In this document: positions 39,576 to 48,705 of the stretch, one piece after another
Numbering within the stretch: position 1 is the first letter of the stretch
Layout: every line of letters begins with the position of its first letter
Source of the DNA: Rhizobiaceae bacterium
GTDB taxonomy: Bacteria; Pseudomonadota; Alphaproteobacteria; Rhizobiales; Rhizobiaceae
Direction of reading: 5' to 3'
DNA: 64,000 bases
Assembly (NCBI GenBank): GCA_017640615.1
Contig: JAEPQK010000001.1
Span: forward strand, 124,001-188,000
The notes under the pieces: generated by a model
Seen by the model: only the letters and a program-made list of their open reading frames with translations
Told to the model about the DNA's origin: nothing
Databases searched by the model: none
Translations under genes and position numbers: made by a program

Positions 39576-40090
39576 GCGCGCCGGTTCTCGAGACGGAGCG
39601 GCTTCTGCTGCGCGGCTTCAAGCGCGAAGACCTCGCCGCGCTCACGGCATTTTATGCCAACGAGGACAACGCGCGCTACATTGGCGGCACGCGCCCGGCG
39701 TATCGCGTCTACGGGCTGATGTCGGCTTTTGTTGGCCACTGGGAGCTCTATGGGCTCGGCTGGTGGGCGATGGAAGAAAAAGCTGGCGGCAATTTCGTAG
39801 GCTATTGCGGTTTCAACAACCCGCCGGATTGGCCCGACCGTGAGATCGGCTGGGCTGTATTCCCCGAATTTCAGGGTCATGGCTACGCATCGGAAGCGGC
39901 TCTCACGGCGCGCGCCGAAATCTACCGGCTTGGCGGCCCAATGAAGCTCGTCAGTTATATCGACCCCGAAAATGCGCCCTCGCGGCGCGTGGCTGAGAAG
40001 CTCGGCGCCGTTCTGGAAGACACTATCGAACTGCGTGGTGGCCCCGCGCAGGTGTGGCGCCACCCCGAGGCAGAAGGAGCGCGCGCATGA
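39572..40090 (+). CDS. GNAT family N-acetyltransferase (RimJ/RimL type)
   Basis: 172 residues. Starts LETERLLLRGFKREDL, the RimJ-like N-terminus; the acetyl-CoA region shows VFPEFQGHGYASEAA, and the end has ENAPSRRVAEKLGA. RimJ/RimL relatives acetylate ribosomal or other N-termini; the target is not known. Its start overlaps ffh (ATGA) and its stop overlaps the chorismate mutase start, so it is translated within the ffh operon. Confidence 0.9.
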   Translation: MSAPVLETERLLLRGFKREDLAALTAFYANEDNARYIGGTRPAYRVYGLMSAFVGHWELYGLGWWAMEEKAGGNFVGYCGFNNPPDWPDREIGWAVFPEFQGHGYASEAALTARAEIYRLGGPMKLVSYIDPENAPSRRVAEKLGAVLEDTIELRGGPAQVWRHPEAEGARA

Positions 40091-40407
40091 GCGATCTCGA
40101 CGATCCGAAGACTCTGCTTGCGGGTTATCGAGCGTCAATCGACAATATCGACGCCGCGCTGATCCACATGCTTGCAGAGCGTTTCCGCTGCACGCAGGCG
40201 GTCGGCAAGCTGAAGGCGACGCACGGGCTGCCGCCGGCCGATCCCTCGCGCGAGGCCAGCCAGATCGCTCGGCTGCGCCAGCTGGCGAACGACGCCAATC
40301 TCGATCCCGATTTCGCAGAGAAGTTCCTCAACTTCATCATCCGCGAAGTGATCCGCCACCATGAGGCGATTGCCGCGGAGACCAAGCCGGAAGGAAGTGC
40401 TGGCTGA
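40087..40407 (+). CDS. Chorismate mutase (AroQ class)
   Basis: 106 residues from ATG 40087. Rearranges chorismate to prephenate for Phe and Tyr synthesis. The all-helical AroQ pattern is visible: RASIDNIDAALIHMLAERFRCTQAVGKLK near the start with Arg and Lys that bind chorismate, and a late RREV-like region FLNFIIREVIRHH. No signal peptide, so cytosolic. Sits between two GNAT genes in the ffh-rpsP operon; its stop overlaps the next ATG by one base. Confidence 0.93.
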   Translation: MSDLDDPKTLLAGYRASIDNIDAALIHMLAERFRCTQAVGKLKATHGLPPADPSREASQIARLRQLANDANLDPDFAEKFLNFIIREVIRHHEAIAAETKPEGSAG

Positions 40408-40961
40408 TGGGGTTTCATTCGGCAAATATCCCGGTCATCGAGACGGAACGGTTGCGTCTGCGCGGCTTCCGGATGGACGACTATGCCGCGTTTTGTGCCT
40501 ACAAGGCCGACCCGGAGGTCACGCATTTCGTTGGCGGGACCGAATTGGGGATGAGCGCCTGGCGGTCGTTCTGCGCGGCAGTTGGGTCGTGGTCGATGAT
40601 TGGCCATGGCGTGTTCTGCGTCGCGATCCGGGAAACGGACGAGTGCATTGGCCATTGCGGTCCGATCAACCCGCCGGGCTGGCCGGAGCCCGAGATCGGC
40701 TACACGCTGGCGCGCGGCGCGCACGGCAAGGGTTATGCGACCGAAGCTGCCGGGGCCGCCCTGCGCTTTGCCTATCAAAAGCTAGGCTGGCGCACCGCGA
40801 TCAGCCTGATCGACGAGAACAATACCGCATCCCAGGGCGTGGCGCGCAGGCTCGGCGCTAGCCTGGAGAAGAAGCAGGTCGAAGTGTGTGACTTCACCGC
40901 AGACATCTGGCGGCATTTGCCGCCCGAAGAAATCCTGAAATCCAACCCAACTAAGTTTTGA
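40407..40961 (+). CDS. GNAT family N-acetyltransferase
   Basis: 184 residues. Same RimJ-like pattern as the GNAT gene two positions upstream (IETERLRLRGFRMDDY, then GAHGKGYATEAA and a late ASQGVARRLGA), suggesting a local duplication flanking chorismate mutase. Target unknown. It begins on the last base of the chorismate mutase stop (TGATG) and is followed by rpsP after 17 bp. Confidence 0.9.
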   Translation: MGFHSANIPVIETERLRLRGFRMDDYAAFCAYKADPEVTHFVGGTELGMSAWRSFCAAVGSWSMIGHGVFCVAIRETDECIGHCGPINPPGWPEPEIGYTLARGAHGKGYATEAAGAALRFAYQKLGWRTAISLIDENNTASQGVARRLGASLEKKQVEVCDFTADIWRHLPPEEILKSNPTKF

Positions 40962-40978
40962 ATGAGAAGGACTAAACC

Positions 40979-41476
40979 ATGGCACTGAAAATCAGGCTCG
41001 CGCGTGCGGGCTCCAAGAAGCGCCCCTACTACCATGTCGTGATCGCCGATGTGCGCTCCCCGCGCGACGGCCGTTTCATCGAGCAGGTCGGCTCGTGGAA
41101 CCCGATGCTGCCGAAGGATGGCGAGCGCGTGAAGCTCAATGAAGAGCGGATCAAGCATTGGCTCGCCAATGGCGCGGTGCCGACCGACCGCGTGCTGCGC
41201 TTCCTCGACGAGGCAGGTATCGCCAAGCGCCCCGAGCGCAGCAACCCGAACAAGGCACAGCCCGGCAAGAAGGCGCAGGAGCGCCTCGACGCCGCCAAGC
41301 AGGCCGAGGAAGAAGCGAAGGAAGCCGCTGCAGCTGCTGAGGCAGAAGCTGCCGCTGCCGCCGAGGCTCCGGCTGAAGAAGCTGCGGCTGAAGCTCCGGC
41401 CGAGGAAGCCGCTGCCGAGGCTCCCGCTGAGGAAGCACCGGCTGAGGACGACAAGAAGGAAGAAGCCGCATCCTGA
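40979..41476 (+). CDS. rpsP: 30S ribosomal protein S16 with long Ala/Glu/Pro tail
   Basis: 165 residues, about twice the E. coli length of 82. The first ~85 residues are canonical S16 ([21 protein letters not shown]... and GSWNPM). From about residue 95 the protein is a low-complexity stretch, first Lys/Glu/Ala-rich, then short repeats of the APAEEAAAE type ending in DDKKEE. The tail is probably disordered. ATG follows GAGAAGG. In most Rhizobiales rimM and trmD follow; here a terminator and an unrelated gene follow instead. Confidence 0.97.
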   Translation: MALKIRLARAGSKKRPYYHVVIADVRSPRDGRFIEQVGSWNPMLPKDGERVKLNEERIKHWLANGAVPTDRVLRFLDEAGIAKRPERSNPNKAQPGKKAQERLDAAKQAEEEAKEAAAAAEAEAAAAAEAPAEEAAAEAPAEEAAAEAPAEEAPAEDDKKEEAAS

Positions 41477-41501
41477 TGCGAGCTGCACAGAACTTCTGAG
41501 A

Positions 41502-41527
41502 GGCGGGCTTTCGGGCCCGCCTTTTTT
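41502..41527 (+). terminator. Rho-independent terminator after rpsP
   Basis: Stem GGCGGGC / GCCCGCC with loop TTTCGG, followed by six T. It ends the ffh-GNAT-chorismate mutase-GNAT-rpsP operon. Confidence 0.93.
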
Positions 41528-41762
41528 GTTGGTGCTGCGTCGCCTCAAGCGCAATCTTTCTATCGAAATTGCCCAGCGTTGCGAAACCTTGCTGCGGGAC
41601 GGGTGGAACAAGCCAACCTTATGTTGCGCATTGCGCCATCCATCTGATTTTATTTGACGTGGGGACAACTGGCGGGGACACTGTAATTCTCACGCCGCAT
41701 CCGGCGCATAGCGTGTAAAGCACTTCTGTGGCGCCAATCGCGTCTCCGCCCGGGAACCCGAA

Positions 41763-44700
41763 ATGACCCTCCACGACGTTTCGCTGGACGACAAATTCGA
41801 TCTTTCCAAAGAACGCATTTTCGTTTCCGGCGCACAGGCGATTGTGCGCATGCTTCTTATGCAGCGCGAGCGCGATCGCCGCGCGGGTCTGAATACCGCC
41901 GGCTTCGTTTCCGGGTATCGCGGCTCCCCGCTCGGCGGGCTCGACCTGCAATTGTGGAAGGCGCGCAAGCAGCTCGCATCATCGGATATCGTGTTTCAGC
42001 CGGGCCTCAACGAAGAGCTTGCGGCCACGGCTTGCTGGGGATCGCAGCAGGCCGAGCTCCTTGGCGAAGGCAAGCACGATGGCGTGTTCGGCGTCTGGTA
42101 TGGCAAGGGACCGGGCGTCGACCGCTCGGGCGATGTCTTCCGCCACGCCAATCTGGCAGGTTCGTCGAAGCATGGTGGCGTTCTGGCGCTTATGGGCGAC
42201 GACCACATGGCGGAATCGTCCACCGTCGCGCATGCGACCGAGTTTCTTTTTGTCGATACGATGGTGCCGGTGCTCAATCCCGCCGGTGTGCAGGAACTGA
42301 TCGACTACGGCCTTTACGGTTACGCGCTCTCGCGCTTCGCGGGAACGTGGGCAGCAATCAAATGCGTGAAGGACAATGTGGAATCGACTGCATCCGTCGA
42401 TGCCTCTCTGGATCGCGTGAAGATCGAACTTCCCGAATTCGACATGCCGCCGGGCGGGCTCAACATTCGCCACGAAGTCGACCAGCTTGGTCAGGAAGCG
42501 CGACTGCACGAATACAAGCGTGCGGCGATGTCGGCCTTCATCGGCGCCAACAAGCTCAACCGCATCATTTATTCGGGCGGCAAGGATGCCCGCATAGGCA
42601 TCATCACCGTCGGAAAATCTTATCTCGACACGCGCCAGGCGCTGGACGATCTCGGCATCGACGAGGCGAGGGCGCGGCAGATCGGGCTCAGGCTCTTCAA
42701 AGTGGCCGCGCCCTGGCCGCTCGACTATCAGCACATCGCCGAATTCGCCAAAGGCCTGGAATACATCGTCGTGGTGGAGGAGAAGCGCTCGCTGCTTGAA
42801 GTGCAGATGCGCGAACATCTCTATGGCACGGCAAACCAACCAGTGATTGTCGGCAAGAAGGACGAGCGCGACGACTGGCTGTTTCCCGCCAAGGGCGCGC
42901 TTGATCCCAACGAGATCGCCATCGCGCTCGGTGAGCGCATCCTCAAGGTGGTCGGGCAGGTTGGGGACTTGGCCGACCGTGTCAGCCGGTTGCGGCAGTA
43001 TCAGGCGATGCTTGCCGAGACCAAGGATGTCGGCTCGCGCATGCCGTATTTCTGTTCGGGCTGCCCGCATAACTCCTCGACGAAGGTGCCGGAAGGTTCG
43101 ATCGCCGGGGCTGGCATTGGCTGTCACTTCATGGCCATGTGGATGGATCGCGATACGGTCGGCTTCACCGCCATGGGCGGCGAGGGCGCGCAATGGGTCG
43201 GTCAGGCACCGTTTTCGAAACGCGAGCATCTTTTCCAGAATCTCGGCGACGGCACCTACAACCACTCCGGCTCTTTGGCGATCCGTTTCGCCATCGCGTC
43301 GGGTGCTAACATCACCTACAAAATTCTCTACAACGACGCCGTGGCCATGACGGGCGGACAGCCGCATGAGGGTGGGCTTACCGTCGACATGATCGCCGAG
43401 CAGGTGCGCGCCGAAGGTGTGCAGCGCATCGCCGTCGTCAGCGACGAGCCGGAGAAATATGGGGCGAACGCATTCCCCTCCGGGTCCAGCATTCACCATC
43501 GCGACGATATGGACATGGTTCAGCGCGACCTGCGCGAGCACAAGGGCGTGTCGGTTCTCATCTACGACCAGACCTGCGCGGCCGAGAAACGCCGGCGGCG
43601 CAAACGCGGCACGTTCCCGGACCCGGACAAGCGAGTGATCATCAACGAGCTTGTGTGCGAAGGCTGCGGCGATTGTGGCATCAAGTCGAACTGCGTTTCG
43701 GTGCAGCCGGTGGAGACCGAGTTCGGCCGCAAGCGGCGGATCGACCAGTCGAGCTGCAACAAAGATTTCTCCTGCGTCAACGGATTCTGCCCAAGTTTCG
43801 TGACCGTGCATGGCGCGAAGCTGAAGAAGTCGCAGGGCGTTGCAGGTTCGGCAGACCCGCTGGAGGGCGTGCCTGCGCCCGCAGTTTTTGAGCTCGGCAA
43901 GGACGGCTGGGCGACCATCATCGACGGTATTGGCGGAACCGGTGTCGTGACCATCGGCGCCATTATTGGCATGGCCGCGCATCTGGAAGGCAAGGGCTCG
44001 GGTCTGATCGACATGGCTGGCCTTGCGCAGAAGGGCGGGGCGGTGTTCAGCCATATGCGCGTGGCGCGCACGCCTGAGGAAATCAGCGCCATTCGTGTGT
44101 CCGCCGGCAAGGCGGACCTCATTCTGGGTTGCGACCTCGTCGTGTCCGGTTCGCGCAAGGTGCTTTCGGCGGTGCGCAGCGGCGAAACGCTGTTTGTCGC
44201 CAATACGGCCGAGGTCATGCCGGGCGACTTTGCGCGCTCGGCCGACTATTCGCTGCCCAGCGAACGCATTCGCCGCGCTATCCGCTCGGCAGTGGGGGAT
44301 GAACGGGCGGTCTTCTTCGATGCCACCGCCGCCGCCTCGAAACTGTTCGGCAATACGATCGCGGCGAACATGTTCATGCTGGGTGTCGCCAGCCAGAAGG
44401 GCGCGCTGCCGGTGGCGCCCGAGGCGATCGAACGCGCAATAGGGCTCAACGGGCAGGCGGTCGACATGAATGTTTCCGCCTTCCGTTGGGGGCGCTGCGC
44501 CGGTCACGACCCGGCAAAGGTGGCTGACGTTATCGGCGCAAACGAAAAGCCGGAGCTGCCGCAGGCGCAAAGCCTCGACGAGATCGTTGCGCGCCGCGCA
44601 GAGTTCCTCACCGCATATCAAAATACGGCGTACGCGGACCGCTATCGGGCGCGCGTGGCAGCTGTACACAAGGCTGAGGAAGCGAATGCTCCGGGATCGA

Positions 44701-45233
44701 CTGCGCTCAGCGAAGCGGCCGCACGGGGTCTCTTCAAACTGATGGCGATTAAGGACGAATACGAAGTTGCGCGGCTCTACACTGATGGCGCGTTCCAAAA
44801 GCAGCTTGCGGCCGAGTTCGCCGGTTATGAGCGGCTAGAGTTCCATCTGGCTCCGCCGATCCTCGGGCGCAAGGGAAGCGACCGGCATCCACGCAAATCC
44901 CGCTTCGGGCCCTGGATGATGAGCGCGTTTAAGCTTCTTGCACGCTTCAAAGGCTTGCGTGGTACGGTTTTCGACCCGTTCGGCCGCACTGCGGAGCGCC
45001 GTATGGAGCGCGAACTGCTTGCGCGTTACGAGGACGATTTGGAGACAATCACGCGCCAGCTTACGCCCGACCGACTGGAAAGCGCTTCCGCGCTTGCCTC
45101 CCTTCCGCAGCTTATTCGCGGCTATGGTCATGTTAAGGAAGCCAGTGCCGCAAGGGCAGCGGAGGAGCGTGACCGCTTACTGAAACGTTTCCGGGAAGGC
45201 GCAGTTAAAACCGAACTGGAAGCGGCCGAATAG
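41763..45233 (+). CDS. Indolepyruvate ferredoxin oxidoreductase (fused large form)
   Basis: 1156 residues. Oxidatively decarboxylates aryl-pyruvates (indole-, phenyl- or hydroxyphenyl-pyruvate) to the aryl-acetyl-CoA using ferredoxin or similar carriers. Architecture: N-terminal pyrimidine-binding/TPP half with GDGTYNHSG...NDAVAMTGGQ (TPP-binding motif), a Cys cluster from about residue 632 (VCEGCGDCGIKSNC and following), a gamma-type POR domain with GGTGVVTIGAIIGMAAH, and a C-terminal DUF6537-like region. This single-chain form is typical of Alpha- and Betaproteobacteria. It lies upstream of an acyl-CoA synthetase and a Liv-type importer. Confidence 0.92.
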   Translation: MTLHDVSLDDKFDLSKERIFVSGAQAIVRMLLMQRERDRRAGLNTAGFVSGYRGSPLGGLDLQLWKARKQLASSDIVFQPGLNEELAATACWGSQQAELLGEGKHDGVFGVWYGKGPGVDRSGDVFRHANLAGSSKHGGVLALMGDDHMAESSTVAHATEFLFVDTMVPVLNPAGVQELIDYGLYGYALSRFAGTWAAIKCVKDNVESTASVDASLDRVKIELPEFDMPPGGLNIRHEVDQLGQEARLHEYKRAAMSAFIGANKLNRIIYSGGKDARIGIITVGKSYLDTRQALDDLGIDEARARQIGLRLFKVAAPWPLDYQHIAEFAKGLEYIVVVEEKRSLLEVQMREHLYGTANQPVIVGKKDERDDWLFPAKGALDPNEIAIALGERILKVVGQVGDLADRVSRLRQYQAMLAETKDVGSRMPYFCSGCPHNSSTKVPEGSIAGAGIGCHFMAMWMDRDTVGFTAMGGEGAQWVGQAPFSKREHLFQNLGDGTYNHSGSLAIRFAIASGANITYKILYNDAVAMTGGQPHEGGLTVDMIAEQVRAEGVQRIAVVSDEPEKYGANAFPSGSSIHHRDDMDMVQRDLREHKGVSVLIYDQTCAAEKRRRRKRGTFPDPDKRVIINELVCEGCGDCGIKSNCVSVQPVETEFGRKRRIDQSSCNKDFSCVNGFCPSFVTVHGAKLKKSQGVAGSADPLEGVPAPAVFELGKDGWATIIDGIGGTGVVTIGAIIGMAAHLEGKGSGLIDMAGLAQKGGAVFSHMRVARTPEEISAIRVSAGKADLILGCDLVVSGSRKVLSAVRSGETLFVANTAEVMPGDFARSADYSLPSERIRRAIRSAVGDERAVFFDATAAASKLFGNTIAANMFMLGVASQKGALPVAPEAIERAIGLNGQAVDMNVSAFRWGRCAGHDPAKVADVIGANEKPELPQAQSLDEIVARRAEFLTAYQNTAYADRYRARVAAVHKAEEANAPGSTALSEAAARGLFKLMAIKDEYEVARLYTDGAFQKQLAAEFAGYERLEFHLAPPILGRKGSDRHPRKSRFGPWMMSAFKLLARFKGLRGTVFDPFGRTAERRMERELLARYEDDLETITRQLTPDRLESASALASLPQLIRGYGHVKEASAARAAEERDRLLKRFREGAVKTELEAAE

Positions 45234-45270
45234 GCGGCATCATTGTTGCAAGGCTGTCAAAACCCCGCCA

Positions 45271-45294
45271 AAAAGCCTGTTCTGTAAGGCTTTT
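45271..45294. terminator. Weak hairpin between IOR and the GGDEF-EAL gene
   Basis: AAAAGCC-TGTTCTGTAA-GGCTTTT (45271-45294), with T-rich sequence after it and A-rich before it. A short 7-bp stem, possibly a weak terminator for the oxidoreductase gene. Confidence 0.4.
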
Positions 45295-45341
45295 CTTAAT
45301 CGGACAACGCCATATTCACGAGGCCGAGGTGGGATTCGTGA

Positions 45342-47678
45342 ATGACGAATGGCAGAAATAGCGGCATCCCGGCGGATGTCTATGTGCAGTTTGTACGGTC
45401 GTTGTTTGACAACCACCACGTGCTGCTCATCGGAACCGCCTGCCACGCAATAGCGGCGTTGATGGTTTATGTCAGCGGCGGCGACTACGTGTATATCGTG
45501 CTCGCCGGGCTGCTGATGGCCGTAGGCGCATGGCGCTATGCCGGCATGGCGCGGTTTCATCGCAGCGGGCCGATGCTGGACGAGAAGACCGCGCGGCGCT
45601 GGGAAAACGAATACATTCTCAAGGGCAGTTTGCAGGGGTTGGCGCTTGGCGCCTTCTGCTTCACCGCCATCTATCTGCGGCCCGCTCCGTTTGGCGAAAT
45701 CGCCGCCATATCGGTGACGCTTGGATCTATCGTGACGGTCGTTGGCCGCAATTATGGTTCCTCGCGCATGGTTTCCATCTTCGCGGCGACCTTTGTCGGG
45801 CCCATCGCAATAGGCCTGATGCTGCGGCTCGACGTACCGCATTTCGTGCTCGGTCTGCTGATCGTGCCGTTCATGGTGGTCATCAAATCGAGCGCCGACA
45901 ATGTGCGTAACGTGCTGTTTTCCGCCGTTATCGGCCACCGGCAGGCGCGCAAGCTGGCGCTGCGCTTCGATCGCGCGCTCAACACGATGTCGCATGGCCT
46001 GATCATGCTTGGCCCAGACGGCAAGGTTGTTGTGGCCAATTCAAAGGCCGCCAAGGTGATGCGGTTCGACGACCCCAACCGGCTGCTTGGGCGCTCGCTG
46101 CATGCGGTTCTGATGCGCGGTGTCGCTGGCGGACTGCTTTCGCCGCGCGACGGACGTTATGCCGAGGTGCAGCTTGCACGGGCGCTAGGGGAGGACCGCG
46201 ACCGCAAGATTCAGCTGCGTGCATCGGACGGCCGCTATTTCGAACTGACCGCGCGTTCCGGCAATGAGGAACTCGGCGTCGTCACCTTCGAGGAAATCAC
46301 CGACCGTGTGGAGGCGGAAAAGCGCATCCGCCATATGGCCCGCTACGATTCCCTGACCGATCTGCCGAACCGCGCCTGGTTCCACGAACTCGTCGCAGAG
46401 CAGGTTGGCGGAGGCGACCCTGAGCGCCAGTGTGCGCTGGCGGTTTTCGATCTGGATGACTTCAAGAGCATCAATGACACTCTCGGCCATCCAGTCGGCG
46501 ACGGGTTGATCTTTGCGGTGGCGGAGAAGCTTTCCACCATCGCCAATGACGATGTGATCGTCAGCCGCTTCGGTGGTGACGAATTCATGCTGTTCTTCAA
46601 TTCGGTTGGCTCGGAGAAGGAGCTGACCGTGGTGCTGGACCGTATATTCGCCGACCTCAATGGCTATGTGGACGTGTCCGGCCATGCGCTGCGCGTGCAG
46701 ATGAGCGCCGGCGCAGTGATTTCGACCGTCGGCAGCACCGACGTCGACGATATGATCGTGAAGGCCGACCTTGCGCTCTATAAGGCCAAGGAGTCCGGCA
46801 AAAATGGCTGGCGGCTGTTTGAAGCCAAAATGAACGCGGCCTTCCGCAACCGCCAGATGCTGAAATCGGATCTGCGTACGGCTGTGGAGTCGCGCGGCCT
46901 TCGCATCGTCTATCAGCCGATCGTTGCGATGGACTCAATGCGGATCGCGAGCTGCGAAGCCCTGTGCCGTTGGGACCATCCAGAACTCGGGCCCGTGTCG
47001 CCGGCTGTATTCATTCCGCTGGCGGAGGAAATGGGCATCATTTCCGACATCAGCGAGCTGGTTCTAGAGCAGGCGACCAGCGCTTGCGTCAGATGGCCGG
47101 AAGATATCTGCGTGTCGGTGAATCTCTCGGCCAAGGACTTCCACAATCGCGACGTCGTGGAGAAGGTCCGCCGTGCGCTTGATCGCTCCGGCCTTGCGCC
47201 GCACCGGCTGGAGGTCGAAGTGACCGAGACCGCGCTGCTGGACGACAAATCTTCGACCGGCAAGCTGCTCAACGAGATCAAGGCGCTTGGGGTACGCATC
47301 GCACTTGACGATTTCGGCACCGGCTATTCGAGCCTCAGCTATCTCCACACGCTGCCGCTCGACAAGGTGAAGATCGACCGTTCCTTCCTGCTCGACGTCA
47401 CGCAGAACCCGCGCGCGCTCGAACTGCTGAAAGGCGTTGTCGGCCTTTCGCGCGGCATCGGGCTTCAGATCACGATGGAGGGCGTTGAGACCTTCGAGCA
47501 GCTCGAAGTTCTCTCCCAGTCGGTCAAGCCTGACCTGCTACAGGGATTTCTGTTCGGTTCGGCGCTTACGTCGTCGGGTGTGGAGACTATTTCCATCCAT
47601 GCCTGGCCGACAGCGGCCGAAATGGATGGTGCCGAAAAGGCGGGCAAGCCGCTTCAGTCGGCAGCAGCTAAAGCCTGA
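45342..47678 (+). CDS. Membrane-bound GGDEF-EAL protein (c-di-GMP turnover)
   Basis: 778 residues. About five hydrophobic segments within residues 25-180, then a PAS-like domain (about 205-320, HGLIMLGPDGKVVVANSKAA), GGDEF domain with intact GGDEF at 411-415, and EAL domain with intact Glu-Ala-Leu at 539-541. EAL catalytic features are present: NLSAKDF, EVTETALL, DDFGTGYSSLSYL, KIDRSFL and EGVET. No RxxD inhibitory site lies just before GGDEF. Both synthesis and breakdown of c-di-GMP are therefore possible; the net activity cannot be read from sequence. ATG follows AGGTGGG. Confidence 0.93.
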   Translation: MTNGRNSGIPADVYVQFVRSLFDNHHVLLIGTACHAIAALMVYVSGGDYVYIVLAGLLMAVGAWRYAGMARFHRSGPMLDEKTARRWENEYILKGSLQGLALGAFCFTAIYLRPAPFGEIAAISVTLGSIVTVVGRNYGSSRMVSIFAATFVGPIAIGLMLRLDVPHFVLGLLIVPFMVVIKSSADNVRNVLFSAVIGHRQARKLALRFDRALNTMSHGLIMLGPDGKVVVANSKAAKVMRFDDPNRLLGRSLHAVLMRGVAGGLLSPRDGRYAEVQLARALGEDRDRKIQLRASDGRYFELTARSGNEELGVVTFEEITDRVEAEKRIRHMARYDSLTDLPNRAWFHELVAEQVGGGDPERQCALAVFDLDDFKSINDTLGHPVGDGLIFAVAEKLSTIANDDVIVSRFGGDEFMLFFNSVGSEKELTVVLDRIFADLNGYVDVSGHALRVQMSAGAVISTVGSTDVDDMIVKADLALYKAKESGKNGWRLFEAKMNAAFRNRQMLKSDLRTAVESRGLRIVYQPIVAMDSMRIASCEALCRWDHPELGPVSPAVFIPLAEEMGIISDISELVLEQATSACVRWPEDICVSVNLSAKDFHNRDVVEKVRRALDRSGLAPHRLEVEVTETALLDDKSSTGKLLNEIKALGVRIALDDFGTGYSSLSYLHTLPLDKVKIDRSFLLDVTQNPRALELLKGVVGLSRGIGLQITMEGVETFEQLEVLSQSVKPDLLQGFLFGSALTSSGVETISIHAWPTAAEMDGAEKAGKPLQSAAAKA

Positions 47679-47745
47679 TTCCACCAGTTTTGCTGAGTTT
47701 AATTCTCGCCGCACCCGCGCGTCTGTTCGCACGGAGCTGTTAAGG

Positions 47746-47760
47746 TTAATGAGAACTTAA
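47746..47760 (+). promoter_or_regulatory. CtrA-type binding box upstream of the FeeM-like gene
   Basis: TTAA-N7-TTAA (TTAATGAGAACTTAA) exactly matches the CtrA consensus. A further TTAA half-site lies a few bases upstream (47740-47743) and TTAAC at 47795-47799. The box is 82 bp upstream of the ATG in an AT-rich 163-bp gap, unlike the rest of this GC-rich window. Confidence 0.6.
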
Positions 47761-47841
47761 TGAATCTGCGTCGATTTTTCGTTTCTTTGATTGGTTAACT
47801 TATAGTAATTTCCTTCGTGGCGGAATACGAGGGTTAGTTTC

Positions 47842-48615
47842 ATGAGTAAGAGTGCAGGTGTGCCGCATATTGCGGCCATTGACGGTGAGAGCGCGCGGCA
47901 GGTCTCTCCTTTTGTCAGCGGCGTTCTCAGTCTGCTCGAGCAGGTCGAATACAGGCATCTCGATAGCGGCGAAGACTTCGAAGACGTTTGCCGGCTTCGC
48001 TATAAATCTTACGTTCAATCCGGAATGATGGCGCCTAACGCCGCGAAGGCGGTGCGGGACAAATATGACGAGCTTCCGAACAGCTTCGTCTTCGGCATCT
48101 ATTTCGACGGCCGGCTCGTCAGCACGCTCAGGCTGCACCATGCGACCGAGCGTTATCCTTTGTCGCCTAGCACCGATGTTTTCGGCGAAGAGCTGATGCC
48201 GCGCGTGGCAGCAGGCGAGACCTTCATTGATCCAAGCCGCTTTGCTGCCGATATGGAGTGGTCGGGCACACTGCGCACGCTGCCTTACATCACGCTGCGG
48301 CTTGCGGTGCTTGGCTGCAAGTTTTTCAACCCGACCTACTGCCTGACGGCGGTTAAGGAAGATCACGCCTCATTCTACCGGCGCATTTTCCGCAGCGAGG
48401 AAGCGGCAGAGCCGCGCACCTATCCCGGGCTGATCGTGCCGGTGCATCTCTACCAGTCGAAATGCTCCGACAATATGGAAAACACGATCGAGCGGTTCCC
48501 ATTCTTCCGGTCGACGCAGTCGGAGCGCCGCATGCTTTTCGCGCGGCCGGGTGGCGGCGAGCTTGCCCCGCTCACTGTTCTGCCGACTGCCAAATATTGG
48601 AAAGAGGCGGCCTGA
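47842..48615 (+). CDS. FeeM-like N-acyl amino acid synthase (GNAT-fold)
   Basis: 257 residues. Resembles the FeeM/N-acyl amino acid synthase catalytic core, a relative of LuxI-type acyltransferases: EDFEDVCRLRYKSYVQSG near 45-65, then FGIYFDGRLVSTLRLH and FIDPSRFAAD. Such enzymes join an acyl-ACP chain to an amino acid. Related proteins are linked to signalling or to membrane ornithine/N-acyl lipids, so the product is uncertain. A CtrA-type box precedes it. Upstream is a GGDEF-EAL gene and downstream a Crp/Fnr regulator gene, all on one strand. Confidence 0.7.
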   Translation: MSKSAGVPHIAAIDGESARQVSPFVSGVLSLLEQVEYRHLDSGEDFEDVCRLRYKSYVQSGMMAPNAAKAVRDKYDELPNSFVFGIYFDGRLVSTLRLHHATERYPLSPSTDVFGEELMPRVAAGETFIDPSRFAADMEWSGTLRTLPYITLRLAVLGCKFFNPTYCLTAVKEDHASFYRRIFRSEEAAEPRTYPGLIVPVHLYQSKCSDNMENTIERFPFFRSTQSERRMLFARPGGGELAPLTVLPTAKYWKEAA

Positions 48616-48705
48616 AGTCAGCCCAAGGGCCTCTGGCTTGCATGGTAGCTGGCGCGCGTTCATAAGCGACCGGTGCGGCAATCGGGCCGCAGCCCGTGAG
48701 GTTGG

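Noticed and set aside
41979..44798. 939-codon open frame on the minus strand opposite the indolepyruvate oxidoreductase
   Set aside because: The plus-strand frame has full family motifs. The antisense frame shows low-complexity Arg/His/Ala composition typical of GC-rich mirror frames and no domain.
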